Both the position numbers and the translations under genes were made by a program. This document shows positions 25,166-33,934 of a stretch of DNA of 64,000 nt, in pieces. Location of the stretch: the NCBI GenBank assembly GCA_902491575.1, contig CABUID010000005.1, positions 1-64,000 of the forward strand. The letters are read 5' to 3'. The notes below the pieces were generated by a model that was not told where the DNA came from, made no database searches, and worked only from the letters and a program-made list of their open reading frames with translations. Origin of the DNA: an uncultured Bacillota bacterium. GTDB taxonomy: Bacteria; Bacillota_I; Bacilli_A; RFN20; CAG-631. Numbering within the stretch: the stretch's first letter is position 1; every line of letters starts with the position of its first letter.

Positions 25166-25888
25166 TTATTTTAAAAAATTTTTCATATATTTAAGACTAT
25201 GTGACAAATATTCATCCACATTACAGGTAATATGTTCTGCTTCTAAAATTGCCCACTTTACATCTTTTTTCTTCATTTGTGTAAACACACCCCTCATATC
25301 GACTTTGCCTTCTCCAATAATTGCTTCACCTGTGTCCTTTTGTGCGACTTCTTTGATGTGTACTAACACGAGTTTTTCACCAAGTTCGTCAAGATAAGAT
25401 GCAGCATTTTTGCCAGCGACAGTCAACCAACATACATCGGGTTCTGCTTTTAAATAAGGCAAAGCCAATAAAAGTTGTTTCATTCTGTCTTTACCATCTT
25501 CAAATTCATGGGCATGATTATGATAACCTAATGTTACGCCACGAGGTGCAAGCAATTTATGCGCTTTTTCGAAATCGGACAAAAGTTTTTTAAAATTTTC
25601 TTCATCATCGAATCGTACTTTTGGTTCGTAGGCAACAAATACATTTTTTATATTCAGTTTGTCGATAAAGGGTAGATTTTCTTCCACGTCTTTTACGCCA
25701 CAATGCATGGATATTGGCGTTAAACCATATTTTTGGATTAAGGAAGACATTTCTACAGGTGTATATCCGTAAAAGCCAGCAAATTCTACCCCATCATAAC
25801 CAGCTTTCGCGATAGTTTGAATAACCGATTCGATTCCTTCTTTTTCAACTTTTTCTCTAAGTGAGTACAATTGCACAGCAAATTTCAT
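25166..25888 (-). CDS. Sugar phosphate isomerase/epimerase-like TIM barrel (240 aa)
   Basis: A TIM barrel of the AP-endonuclease-2/xylose-isomerase-like family. Conserved parts are MKFAVQLYSLREKV, GYDGVEFAGFYG, LGYHNHAHEF, the metal-site segment AEPDVCWL, and LVHIKEV. Such enzymes isomerise or epimerise sugars or act on keto sugars with a divalent metal. AAAGGAG lies upstream of its ATG. It is the second gene of the operon, 19 bases after the longer paralogous TIM barrel. The substrate is unknown. An opposite-strand open frame over its 3' part is a shadow. Confidence 0.88.
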   Translation of the reverse strand: MKFAVQLYSLREKVEKEGIESVIQTIAKAGYDGVEFAGFYGYTPVEMSSLIQKYGLTPISMHCGVKDVEENLPFIDKLNIKNVFVAYEPKVRFDDEENFKKLLSDFEKAHKLLAPRGVTLGYHNHAHEFEDGKDRMKQLLLALPYLKAEPDVCWLTVAGKNAASYLDELGEKLVLVHIKEVAQKDTGEAIIGEGKVDMRGVFTQMKKKDVKWAILEAEHITCNVDEYLSHSLKYMKNFLK

Positions 25889-25907
25889 CTTTTATTTCTC
25901 CTTTTGA

Positions 25908-26879
25908 TTATGCCCAAAATAGATTATTATTGTTTGACTTAACTACACATGTACGCATGAAAGCTACCGCTTTTTCGAGCCCTTCCTTTGGAGACATTAA
26001 ACCATCTTCATGTTCGATGGAAATGCTGCCGTCATAGCCCGCTACTTTAAGAGCAGCGATAATTTTTTTCCAAAGCGTAGCGTCATGTCCATAACCGACG
26101 GTACAAAAATACCATGAACGTTTTGCAACTTCGGCGAAGGAACCATTATCGAGCACACCATTTGTGCGTATATTATGCTCACACATCTGAGTGTCTTTTG
26201 CATGGAAATAATGTATGGCGTTTTTTTCACCTAGTGCATGAATGACTTCAAGAATGTCCATACCTTGCCAGAATAGATGTGAAGGGTCAATATTGGCACC
26301 AATAATATCTCCTACTGCTTCTCGTAGACGTAAACATGTTGATGTGTTATAAACACAAAAACCTGGATGCAGTTCAAGGGCAATTTTTTTAACACCATGC
26401 TTTTTCGCAAATGCTGCCGCTTTTTTCCAGTAAGGAATAAGTACCTCATTCCACTGATATTCTGCTACCTCTTGATACTCTGGTGGCCAACAACAAGTGA
26501 CCCATGAAGGTTGCTTTGCTGTTTCATCTGAGCCCGGACAGCCAGAAAAGGTAACGATTGTGTCGACACCAAGTTGTCCTGCTAAGATACAGGCCGCTTC
26601 ATAATCTGCTTGGAAACGTGCAGCAACTTCTTTATTAGGATGTATGCAGTTTCCATGTACTGCTAAAGCTGAAATACTCATATTATATTTTTGAAATGTT
26701 TCTAAAAGAGCTTTTCTAGCCGTGGCATCTTTACATAGCGTCAATGCGTCTGCATGCGCTTTACCAGGGTAGCCACCAACCCCCAATTCAAACTGTTCTA
26801 CACCAAGAGAAGAAAGATAACTTAAACTTTCATCAAGACTAACTCCTCCGAGAATAGAACTCACCACACTGATTTTCAT
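25908..26879 (-). CDS. Sugar phosphate isomerase/epimerase-like TIM barrel (323 aa)
   Basis: This is the first gene of the operon, a larger TIM barrel of the same superfamily. Metal and substrate residues are likely in KIALELHPGFCVYN, IGANIDPSHLFWQG, IHYFHAKDTQ and GSISIEHED. The pattern resembles the IolE/hydroxypyruvate-isomerase-like group often found beside Gfo/Idh dehydrogenases. AAAAAGGAGAAAAAC precedes the ATG at 26879. Its codons use more G and C than neighbouring housekeeping genes. No transporter or regulator gene is attached to the operon in this window. Confidence 0.88.
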   Translation of the reverse strand: MKISVVSSILGGVSLDESLSYLSSLGVEQFELGVGGYPGKAHADALTLCKDATARKALLETFQKYNMSISALAVHGNCIHPNKEVAARFQADYEAACILAGQLGVDTIVTFSGCPGSDETAKQPSWVTCCWPPEYQEVAEYQWNEVLIPYWKKAAAFAKKHGVKKIALELHPGFCVYNTSTCLRLREAVGDIIGANIDPSHLFWQGMDILEVIHALGEKNAIHYFHAKDTQMCEHNIRTNGVLDNGSFAEVAKRSWYFCTVGYGHDATLWKKIIAALKVAGYDGSISIEHEDGLMSPKEGLEKAVAFMRTCVVKSNNNNLFWA

Positions 26880-27247
26880 TGTTTTTCTCCTTTTTCATCA
26901 CGCGGAGATAAAGTTTTGTTAACATGCCGCGCTTTAATGTTATGATACTACGAAATGCTAATCAGTTCCACCAAAAATTGAATAAATTAATATCAAATAT
27001 TGACATCCTCATCAAAAGCATTTTGATAATTACAAATAGATAAAAAAGTTATTTTGTTAGACATAAATCTAAAAGTTTTTATATTCATATATATAAATTT
27101 ATAACTAGAAGATATAGATTCATTTTTAATGCTATCATGATATTAAAGATAATGAAATAAAAAGATTGAGTCCATTATAGACAACAATCCAAAAATGAGT
27201 AACTTTATAACGATTTTTTTCTTGAAAAAAGCTTGTATTAAATACTT
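26880..27247. other. Intergenic region upstream of the sugar operon
   Basis: There is no credible gene on either strand. The 80 bases next to the operon are unusually GC-rich for this window and contain a TAACAT/ATGTTA inverted repeat. The remaining 250 bases are AT-rich, with one bulged hairpin near 27164-27190. No clear plsY terminator was found. Confidence 0.6.
26920..26942. promoter_or_regulatory. Possible operator of the sugar operon
   Basis: TAACAT and ATGTTA form an inverted repeat separated by 11 bases, about 40-60 bases upstream of the first operon gene. The spacing would suit a dimeric repressor or activator, but no family consensus is recognisable. Confidence 0.35.
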
Positions 27248-27970
27248 TTATTTATTTTTTTTAGTTACCTTTTCAATATGAAATTTTTTCTCTTCTCCAT
27301 GAATTAAACGATTTATATTTCCGATATGACGATAAATCAATAATAAACCTAATAAAATTAATGTAATCGTATAAACAAATAAAGGAATACGTGTATGAAT
27401 AATATCTGGACTTAGTTCATTATAACGAAATAAATAACAATGTCTAAAAAAAGGTATAAATTGTGCAATCATTACAGCAATAGCGGCACTGATTGATCCT
27501 AAGGAAATAATTCTACTAATAATGACTACTATGAGATAGGTTAGAATTCCTACTAACCATAAACGAAAATTCATAAAAAGTAAGAAACCGCAAATACACG
27601 CCACTGCTTTTCCACCTTTGAAATTTGCAAAAAGTGGATGACAATGTCCTAATGCTACAAAAAATCCAGTTACGCAATAAACAATGGATAAGTATTTTAA
27701 TTGTTCAGGAAAATGATCGCTCAAGGAGGATTCTGCTATTTTATACATAATAAATGGTGGAAGGCCACCTTTTATTAAATCAAGTATCAAAACGACTGCA
27801 CCAGCAGTGACGCCTAAGGTTCGAGCAACATTTGTTGAACCTAAATTTTTACTACCATATTTTCTTACATCCACCTTATAAAATAACTTTCCAATGATTA
27901 ATGCAAAAGGAATGGAGCCACAAAGATAACCAACAATCATTCCTATTACAATAAAAACATATATATCCAT
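27248..27970 (-). CDS. plsY: Glycerol-3-phosphate acyltransferase PlsY
   Basis: This membrane enzyme makes lysophosphatidate from acyl-phosphate and glycerol 3-phosphate, the first step of phospholipid synthesis. The 240-residue protein has about five to seven hydrophobic segments and the three family motifs: GSIPFALIIGK, GSKNLGSTNVARTLG, and GHCHPLFANFKGGKAVA. It is slightly longer than most PlsY proteins (about 200), with an extra hydrophilic loop before the last helix and a charged tail. AAGGAATAAAG precedes the ATG. It diverges from parE, as in B. subtilis. Confidence 0.95.
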   Translation of the reverse strand: MDIYVFIVIGMIVGYLCGSIPFALIIGKLFYKVDVRKYGSKNLGSTNVARTLGVTAGAVVLILDLIKGGLPPFIMYKIAESSLSDHFPEQLKYLSIVYCVTGFFVALGHCHPLFANFKGGKAVACICGFLLFMNFRLWLVGILTYLIVVIISRIISLGSISAAIAVMIAQFIPFFRHCYLFRYNELSPDIIHTRIPLFVYTITLILLGLLLIYRHIGNINRLIHGEEKKFHIEKVTKKNK

Positions 27971-28012
27971 AAAACTTTATTCCTTTTTTTCTTTATTAAT
28001 TTCTATTTATAT

Positions 28013-28020
28013 ATTATAAT
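28013..28020. promoter_or_regulatory. Shared divergent -10 element between plsY and parE
   Basis: ATTATAAT is self-complementary and gives a TATAAT box on both strands (28015-28020 plus, 28013-28018 minus). Possible -35 boxes are TTTATT at 27992 for parE and TTTGCG near 28035-28040 for plsY. If both are used, the two promoters cannot be occupied at once. Confidence 0.45.
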
Positions 28021-28079
28021 ATATTTACTCAAAACGCAAACAACATTTTGTTTTTTTTGTATGCTAGGGGGGAAGAGTT

Positions 28080-30044
28080 ATGAAAAATGTAGCTTTGAAT
28101 CAACAATATGGTGATGATGATATTCAAATACTGGAAGGTCTTGAGGCTGTAAGAAAAAGACCGGGGATGTATATTGGCTCTGTCGATAGTCGAGGACTCC
28201 ACCATTTAATATGGGAAATTGTAGATAATGCTGTCGATGAGGCTTTAGCAGGTTATGGAAAAGAAATAACAGTAAGAATATTAAAAGATAATTCGGTTGA
28301 AGTGATTGATAATGGACGAGGTGTTCCCGTTGGGATGCATAAATCTGGAAAAACCACCCCTGAAATTGTTTATACGAAGTTACATGCTGGTGGAAAATTT
28401 TCATCTACTGGTGGATATAAAACGGCCTCTGGATTACATGGAGTAGGTGCTTCGGTTGTAAATGCTTTAAGTGAATATATGGATGTTACAATTTGTCGTG
28501 ATTATAAAGTTCATCAAATTCAATTTGAACATGGTGGAAAAGTGAAAACGCCTTTACATGATACTGGAACGTCTAGTAAGAAAAGTGGTACGACTGTTCA
28601 TTTTAAACCCGATAAAGCTTTATTTACTACGACTAATTTTTCTCATACCGTCATTGTTGAACGTTTACGGGAAACAGCTTTTTTAATGCCAGGAATTAGT
28701 TTTATTTTTATTGATGAAACCATTAATAAAAAAGAAGTTTTTTTCTATGAAAATGGCATTGTTGAATTTGTAAAATACAATACTGAAAATCGTAATTGTT
28801 TACACGATATCGTTCAAATTAAAGGCGAATCAGACGGGATTAGCATTGATATGGCTTTTGTTTATACAGATGATTATAACGATGATGATAGTAGTCTTCG
28901 CTCTTATGTCAATAATGTTCGAACGAAAGATGGCGGAACTCATGAAATTGGTTTACGTAGTGCAATGACGAAAACATTCAATACTTATGCCGAAGAAAGT
29001 GGGTTATTAGCTAAAGCAAAAATAAAATCATTAGATGCAAAAGATATTCGTGAAGGTGTCAATATTGTTTTATCTATTAAGATACCGGAAGATATTTTAC
29101 AATTTGAATCTCAAACAAAATCAAAATTAGGAACGCCTTTAGCACGAAGTGTTTGTGAAAATGTGATTGGCGAAAAATTATCTTATTTTTTGACTGAACA
29201 TAAAGATATTGCTTTACTATTAGTTAATAAATTTATAAAAGCACAGCAAGTACGTGAAGCTGTAAGAAAAGCACGTGATGAGGCTAGAAATGGCAAGAAA
29301 GCTGTAAAACAAGAAAGAATCATTTCCGATAAATTGGCTCCTGCACAGTCAAAAGATTCTCGAATGCTTGAATTATTTTTAGTGGAAGGTGACTCTGCTG
29401 GTGGAAGTGCCAAACAAGGTCGTAATTCAAAATATCAAGCGATTTTACCCTTAAGAGGTAAAGTTATTAATTCAGAAAAACAAAAATTGACAGAATTATT
29501 AAAAAACGAAGAAATCAATACCATTATCTATACAGTTGGTGCTGGTGTTGGTGAAGATTTTGATGCAAATCACTCCAATTATGATAAGATTGTCATCATG
29601 ACCGATGCCGATACAGATGGTGCTCATATTCAAGTTTTACTTTTAACTTTTTTCTTCCGTTTTATGCGTGGACTCATTGAACAAGGAAAAGTATATGTTG
29701 CCATGCCACCTTTATATAAAGTTTTTAAGAAGACGAGTAAAGGTGAAGTTTTCCGCTATGCATGGAATGATATCGATTTAGCGCAAGCAAAAAAAGAAAT
29801 TGGAGAAAATGCCAAAATACAACGTTATAAAGGTTTGGGGGAAATGAATCCTGATCAACTATGGGAAACTACAATGAATCCTAAAACTAGATCTTTACTT
29901 CGTGTAGAAATTAATGATTATGATGTGGCAGATAGAAGACTTATCACTTTGATGGGGGACAATGCTGCTATACGTCGTGAATGGATAGAGGAAAATGTTC
30001 ACTTTACTTTAGAAGACGATTTTAGAAAGGATGGTGAAGAATAA
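28080..30044 (+). CDS. parE: DNA topoisomerase IV subunit B
   Basis: This is the ATPase subunit of topoisomerase IV, which unlinks daughter chromosomes. The 654-residue product has the GHKL ATP-binding domain with GLEAVRKRPGMYIG, EIVDNAVDEALAG and GLHGVGASVVNALS, and the Toprim domain with LVEGDSAGGSAKQGR and MTDADTDGAHIQ. I prefer ParE over GyrB because it lies beside plsY and overlaps parC, as in Bacillus, and because of the AKQGRNSKYQAILPLRGK variant. GGGGGGAAGAG precedes the ATG. Its last base is the first base of parC. Confidence 0.95.
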   Translation: MKNVALNQQYGDDDIQILEGLEAVRKRPGMYIGSVDSRGLHHLIWEIVDNAVDEALAGYGKEITVRILKDNSVEVIDNGRGVPVGMHKSGKTTPEIVYTKLHAGGKFSSTGGYKTASGLHGVGASVVNALSEYMDVTICRDYKVHQIQFEHGGKVKTPLHDTGTSSKKSGTTVHFKPDKALFTTTNFSHTVIVERLRETAFLMPGISFIFIDETINKKEVFFYENGIVEFVKYNTENRNCLHDIVQIKGESDGISIDMAFVYTDDYNDDDSSLRSYVNNVRTKDGGTHEIGLRSAMTKTFNTYAEESGLLAKAKIKSLDAKDIREGVNIVLSIKIPEDILQFESQTKSKLGTPLARSVCENVIGEKLSYFLTEHKDIALLLVNKFIKAQQVREAVRKARDEARNGKKAVKQERIISDKLAPAQSKDSRMLELFLVEGDSAGGSAKQGRNSKYQAILPLRGKVINSEKQKLTELLKNEEINTIIYTVGAGVGEDFDANHSNYDKIVIMTDADTDGAHIQVLLLTFFFRFMRGLIEQGKVYVAMPPLYKVFKKTSKGEVFRYAWNDIDLAQAKKEIGENAKIQRYKGLGEMNPDQLWETTMNPKTRSLLRVEINDYDVADRRLITLMGDNAAIRREWIEENVHFTLEDDFRKDGEE

Positions 30045-32653
30045 TGGCAAAGAAAAAAAATATGAGTCCTAATGATTTAGATTTTTTAGGTGTAAATGAA
30101 GAAAATGTAATCAAATCTCCTTTTGAAGAAGTCATTGGAGAACGTTTTGGCGATTATTCAAAATACATTATTCAAGATCGTGCATTACCCGATTTAAGAG
30201 ATGGTCTAAAACCTGTTCAAAGACGTATTCTTTATGGAATGAAGGAATCAGGAATGGTGGCAACGAGTGATTATAAAAAATCTGCCCGTATTGTTGGAGA
30301 TGTTATGGGAAAATACCACCCTCATGGTGATTCTTCAATCTATGAAGCAATGGTTCGTATGTCTCAATGGTGGAAAAATTCTGAAACATTCATTGATATG
30401 CATGGTAATAACGGCTCCATGGATGATGATCCTGCTGCAGCGATGCGTTATACAGAAGCAAGGTTATCTTTAATTGCGATGGAGATGTTGAGGGATATTG
30501 ATAAAAACACAGTTGAAATGGCTTATAATTTTGACGATACATTATTAGAGCCCACTGTTTTACCTGCCCGTTTTCCTAATTTACTAGTCAATGGTGCTAA
30601 AGGAATTGCTGCAGGATTTGCTACGGAAATTCCTCCACATAATCTTGGAGAAGTGATTGATGGCGTTATCACGCGAATGAAATCTCCTAATTGTTCTTTA
30701 GAAAAAATTTTAGAAAATATACCTGGACCAGATTTCCCTACAGGTGGAATTATTATGGGCAAGCAAGGAATTATTGATGCCTATAAAACAGGAAAAGGAA
30801 AAATTGTTATTCGCTCAAAATGTGAGATTATAAAAAATGAAGAAAACCAAAGACAAATAGTCATCACTCAAATTCCATATGAAGTTGTAAAAATACAATT
30901 AGTTAAACGCATAGATGAAGTGCGTTTTAATAAAGAGATTTGGGGAATTGAAGAAGTTCGTGATGAAACGGATAGAAATGGATTAAAAATTGTTTTGGAT
31001 ATTGCAGAAGATGCCAATGCCCAATTAATCTTAAACTATCTTTACAAAAATACTGATTTACAAGTTTCTTATAATTTTAATGTAGTAACCATTGATAATC
31101 GTACTCCAAAACTAACCGGAATATTGAACATTTTAGATTCTTATATTGCTCATCAAAAAGATGTCATTTTACGTAGAAGCCATTTTGATTATAATAAATG
31201 TTCCGACCGTTTGCATATTGATGAAGGTTTGATTAAAGCTATTTCAATATTAGATGAAGTAATTGCTACGATACGTTCTTCTAAAAATAAAGCTGATAGT
31301 AAACAAAACTTAATGAATTTATATCATTTTACAGAAAAACAAGCTGAAGCCATTGTCATGTTACAACTTTATCGTTTATCTTCAACAGATATTATAACCA
31401 TTGAAAACGAAATTGCTGATTTGAAAAAGCAAATGTCTGAATTGTCATTGATTATCCATAATGAAAATGAATTGAAAAAAGTCATTATTAGTGAATTAAA
31501 AGGAATTAAAGAAAAATTTGCTCGTCCACGAAAATCAGAAATTGTGGATGAAATTGAAGACATTGTTATTGACAAAATTTCAACAGTCATAAAAGAAGAT
31601 TGCATGGTCGCTGTTACCCGTGATGGATACGCAAAACGAACAAACTTAAAGTCTTATAATTCTTCGCAATCGAAATTACCAGGTATTAAAGATCAAGATG
31701 CTATTGTCTCGATGATTAAAACCAATACTTTAGATACATTATTAGTCTTTACGAGTGGTGGAAATTTCATTTATTTACCCGTTTTTGAATTGACAGAGAA
31801 CAAATGGAAAGATGAAGGAACACATATAAATAATATTTCATCTTATGATGGTAGTGAAAAAATAATTAGTGTCATTTGTGTTCATCAATTCCGTGACGAT
31901 TTATATATTACATTAGCTGCTAGCAATGCTACGATTAAGCGTACTGTCTTAAATGAATTTGTTGCGTCACGCTATACGCGTGCTTTAAATTGTATGAAAT
32001 TACCTTCAAATGAAAAATTAGTTGCCGCGTTTATTACAAATGGAAAAAGTGAAGTGGCCGTTTTATATGCAGGTGGTCAAATCGTTCGTTATGATGAAAA
32101 TCAAATCCCTGTTGTGGGGTTAAAAGCTGGTGGCGTACGTAGTGGATCTCGTGCAATTACTTCATCACTTGTTGGTGCAATTGGAATTTATGAAGGGGAT
32201 AAGCGAAATATTATGATTGCTACGGATAAAGGCGGAATAAAACCAATCTATCCACGTTATATTAATACGTCAAGTCGAAATACAGTAGGTACTTTATCCT
32301 TTAAATCCTTTAAATCGGATCATCATGATGCAGTTGGTATTATTTCTTATCAAGATGAGGATACGATTCAGATTGTTTCTAATTTCAAATCCATTAGTAT
32401 CAATGCTAAAGATGTACCTTATCAACCTATTGATAAAATTATTGCAAAAGTAGTGAAATTAGATAAAATGGAAAAAATAGTAGCTTTATGTAATAGTTAT
32501 ACTTTTTATGTGGATGAAAATGTAAAATCTTATCATTTACCAAAAAATCAAGAGCAAATGGCATCTTTTGATGAAAACAAAGCCATGGATGAGGATAAAG
32601 AAAAAAAGGAAAAGTATAAAAACCTTTCCATTGATGATTTATTCAAACTTTAA
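30044..32653 (+). CDS. parC: DNA topoisomerase IV subunit A
   Basis: This is the breakage-reunion subunit of topoisomerase IV. The 869-residue protein has the winged-helix domain with the catalytic tyrosine in AAAMRYTEARLS. The quinolone-resistance region reads PHGDSSIYEAMVRMSQWW, with the sensitive-type Ser and Glu both present. The tower and coiled-coil domains follow, then a C-terminal beta-pinwheel with degenerate repeats and a charged tail. The ATG overlaps the parE stop by one base. Its stop codon overlaps the opposite-strand sigK stop by four bases, with no terminator in between. Confidence 0.96.
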   Translation: MAKKKNMSPNDLDFLGVNEENVIKSPFEEVIGERFGDYSKYIIQDRALPDLRDGLKPVQRRILYGMKESGMVATSDYKKSARIVGDVMGKYHPHGDSSIYEAMVRMSQWWKNSETFIDMHGNNGSMDDDPAAAMRYTEARLSLIAMEMLRDIDKNTVEMAYNFDDTLLEPTVLPARFPNLLVNGAKGIAAGFATEIPPHNLGEVIDGVITRMKSPNCSLEKILENIPGPDFPTGGIIMGKQGIIDAYKTGKGKIVIRSKCEIIKNEENQRQIVITQIPYEVVKIQLVKRIDEVRFNKEIWGIEEVRDETDRNGLKIVLDIAEDANAQLILNYLYKNTDLQVSYNFNVVTIDNRTPKLTGILNILDSYIAHQKDVILRRSHFDYNKCSDRLHIDEGLIKAISILDEVIATIRSSKNKADSKQNLMNLYHFTEKQAEAIVMLQLYRLSSTDIITIENEIADLKKQMSELSLIIHNENELKKVIISELKGIKEKFARPRKSEIVDEIEDIVIDKISTVIKEDCMVAVTRDGYAKRTNLKSYNSSQSKLPGIKDQDAIVSMIKTNTLDTLLVFTSGGNFIYLPVFELTENKWKDEGTHINNISSYDGSEKIISVICVHQFRDDLYITLAASNATIKRTVLNEFVASRYTRALNCMKLPSNEKLVAAFITNGKSEVAVLYAGGQIVRYDENQIPVVGLKAGGVRSGSRAITSSLVGAIGIYEGDKRNIMIATDKGGIKPIYPRYINTSSRNTVGTLSFKSFKSDHHDAVGIISYQDEDTIQIVSNFKSISINAKDVPYQPIDKIIAKVVKLDKMEKIVALCNSYTFYVDENVKSYHLPKNQEQMASFDENKAMDEDKEKKEKYKNLSIDDLFKL

Positions 32654-33342
32654 TTTTCGTTTTTTCTAAATTCATATAGTAGTTTATTGAGTGCTTTTTT
32701 CTCAATACGTGATACATAAGATCGGGAAATATTTAAATTTTTCCCGATTTCTTTTTGTGTATATTCTCTTTGACCATTTAATCCATATCGCATCGATAAT
32801 ATTTTTAATTCAAAATCATCTAATACTTTCATATATTTAAATAATTGAGATATTTTATTTTCATTATCCATTTTCTCGTTATAATCGATACTTTCACCTG
32901 CTAAAATATCTTCAAGTTTTATTTCTTGACCATCATCATCTTCACCAATAGAATCAAAGATGGATACGGTTGAAATGGTTTTTTTATTACTGCGAATATA
33001 CATTAAAATTTCGTTTTCAATACAGCGTGAAAGATAAGATGATATCTTCTTTGATTTATCCATTGAAAAAGAGTCCACTGCTTTAATCAATCCAATAGTA
33101 CCCACGCTAATTAAATCATCATATAAAACGCCACAATTATCATATTTTTTTACAATATGCGCAACAAGTCTTAAATTGTGTGTAATCAATTTTTCCCTTG
33201 CAATTTCTTTTTCATTTGTACTAAGCATTTTAATATATTTTTCTTCTTCATCTTTGGAAAGTTGAACTTTAAAATTAGATGAGCGAACATAGCCAACAAA
33301 TAAAGATAACTCCTTTAATAAAGTAATAATTGTATGAAACAT
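32650..33342 (-). CDS. sigK: Sporulation sigma factor SigK-like, with short pro-sequence
   Basis: This sigma-70 family protein of 230 residues is closest by eye to SigK, the late mother-cell sigma factor. Region 2 reads LITHNLRLVAHIVKKYDNCG and LISVGTIGLIKAVDSF with RCIENEILMYIRS; region 4 reads GQREYTQKEIGKNLNISRSY then VSRIEKKALNK. The N-terminus (MFHTIITLLKELSLFVGYVR) matches the B. subtilis pro-SigK leader ending before YV, but is a few residues shorter. GAGGGAGGAATT precedes the ATG. The gene is continuous, not split by a skin-type element. SigE is the alternative; the VSRIEKKAL ending and the hydrophobic leader favour SigK. Confidence 0.88.
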   Translation of the reverse strand: MFHTIITLLKELSLFVGYVRSSNFKVQLSKDEEEKYIKMLSTNEKEIAREKLITHNLRLVAHIVKKYDNCGVLYDDLISVGTIGLIKAVDSFSMDKSKKISSYLSRCIENEILMYIRSNKKTISTVSIFDSIGEDDDGQEIKLEDILAGESIDYNEKMDNENKISQLFKYMKVLDDFELKILSMRYGLNGQREYTQKEIGKNLNISRSYVSRIEKKALNKLLYEFRKNEN

Positions 33343-33365
33343 AATTCCTCCCTCATAAAATAATA

Positions 33366-33394
33366 TTTAAATTATTTTACTTTTATGATATACT
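33366..33394 (+). promoter_or_regulatory. Predicted promoter of the yqeG operon
   Basis: TTTAAA and TATACT are separated by 17 bases, with TGA before TATACT giving an extended -10. Confidence 0.55.
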
Positions 33395-33412
33395 TTCAAA
33401 GGAGGTATGGTT

Positions 33413-33934
33413 ATGAATAAAAATTTGATTCCTACTTATATGGCAAAGACTATTTTTAACATACGTCCAGAAAAATTAAAAAAAGAGGGAATCAGTCATT
33501 TATTCGTTGATTTAGATAATACTTTGGCTAGTCCTTACATTGATTTACCTGATGATCAAGTAAAAAAATGGATAGAGGAAGTAAAAAAATCAAATATTGC
33601 TATTACCATCTTATCCAATAATCATGAAGAAAGAGTTAAAAAATTTGCAGAATCTTTACAAGTATCTTATTTGTCGGATGTAAAAAAACCACGAATTTTT
33701 AAATTAAAAAATTATTTAAAAGAAAAAGAAATGGACTATGAAAAATGTATGGCTATTGGCGATCAAATTATGACAGATGTACTTTTAGCAAAAAAATTAA
33801 ATTTAAAAGTGATTTTAGTAGAACCAAAGACTTCAAAAGATGAACCCATTACTTTTTTTCCAAGATTACTGGATAGATATTTTCGAAAAAAAATAAAAAA
33901 GAAAAATTTGGCAGGATATTACGATTATGGATGA
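33413..33934 (+). CDS. yqeG: YqeG family HAD-IIIA phosphatase
   Basis: This 173-residue cytoplasmic HAD phosphatase has motif I LFVDLDNTLASP, motif II ITILSNNHEE, the lysine in VKKPRIFK, and motif IV MAIGDQIMTDVLLAKKL, which together fit the YqeG family. It heads the conserved yqeG-yqeH-yhbY-nadD-rsfS block involved with ribosome assembly and NAD synthesis. The ATG at 33413 has AAAGGAGG at good spacing; an ATG at 33407 is too close. It overlaps yqeH by 8 bases. The substrate is unknown. Confidence 0.9.
   Translation: MNKNLIPTYMAKTIFNIRPEKLKKEGISHLFVDLDNTLASPYIDLPDDQVKKWIEEVKKSNIAITILSNNHEERVKKFAESLQVSYLSDVKKPRIFKLKNYLKEKEMDYEKCMAIGDQIMTDVLLAKKLNLKVILVEPKTSKDEPITFFPRLLDRYFRKKIKKKNLAGYYDYG

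Noticed and set aside
25080..25397. 105-codon open frame on the plus strand
   Set aside because: It lies antisense to the Gfo/Idh and TIM-barrel genes, which have clear family motifs and ribosome binding sites.
26880..27247. Hidden small gene in the long gap upstream of the sugar operon
   Set aside because: Every ATG-led frame on both strands that I followed closes within a few codons or lacks a ribosome binding site.
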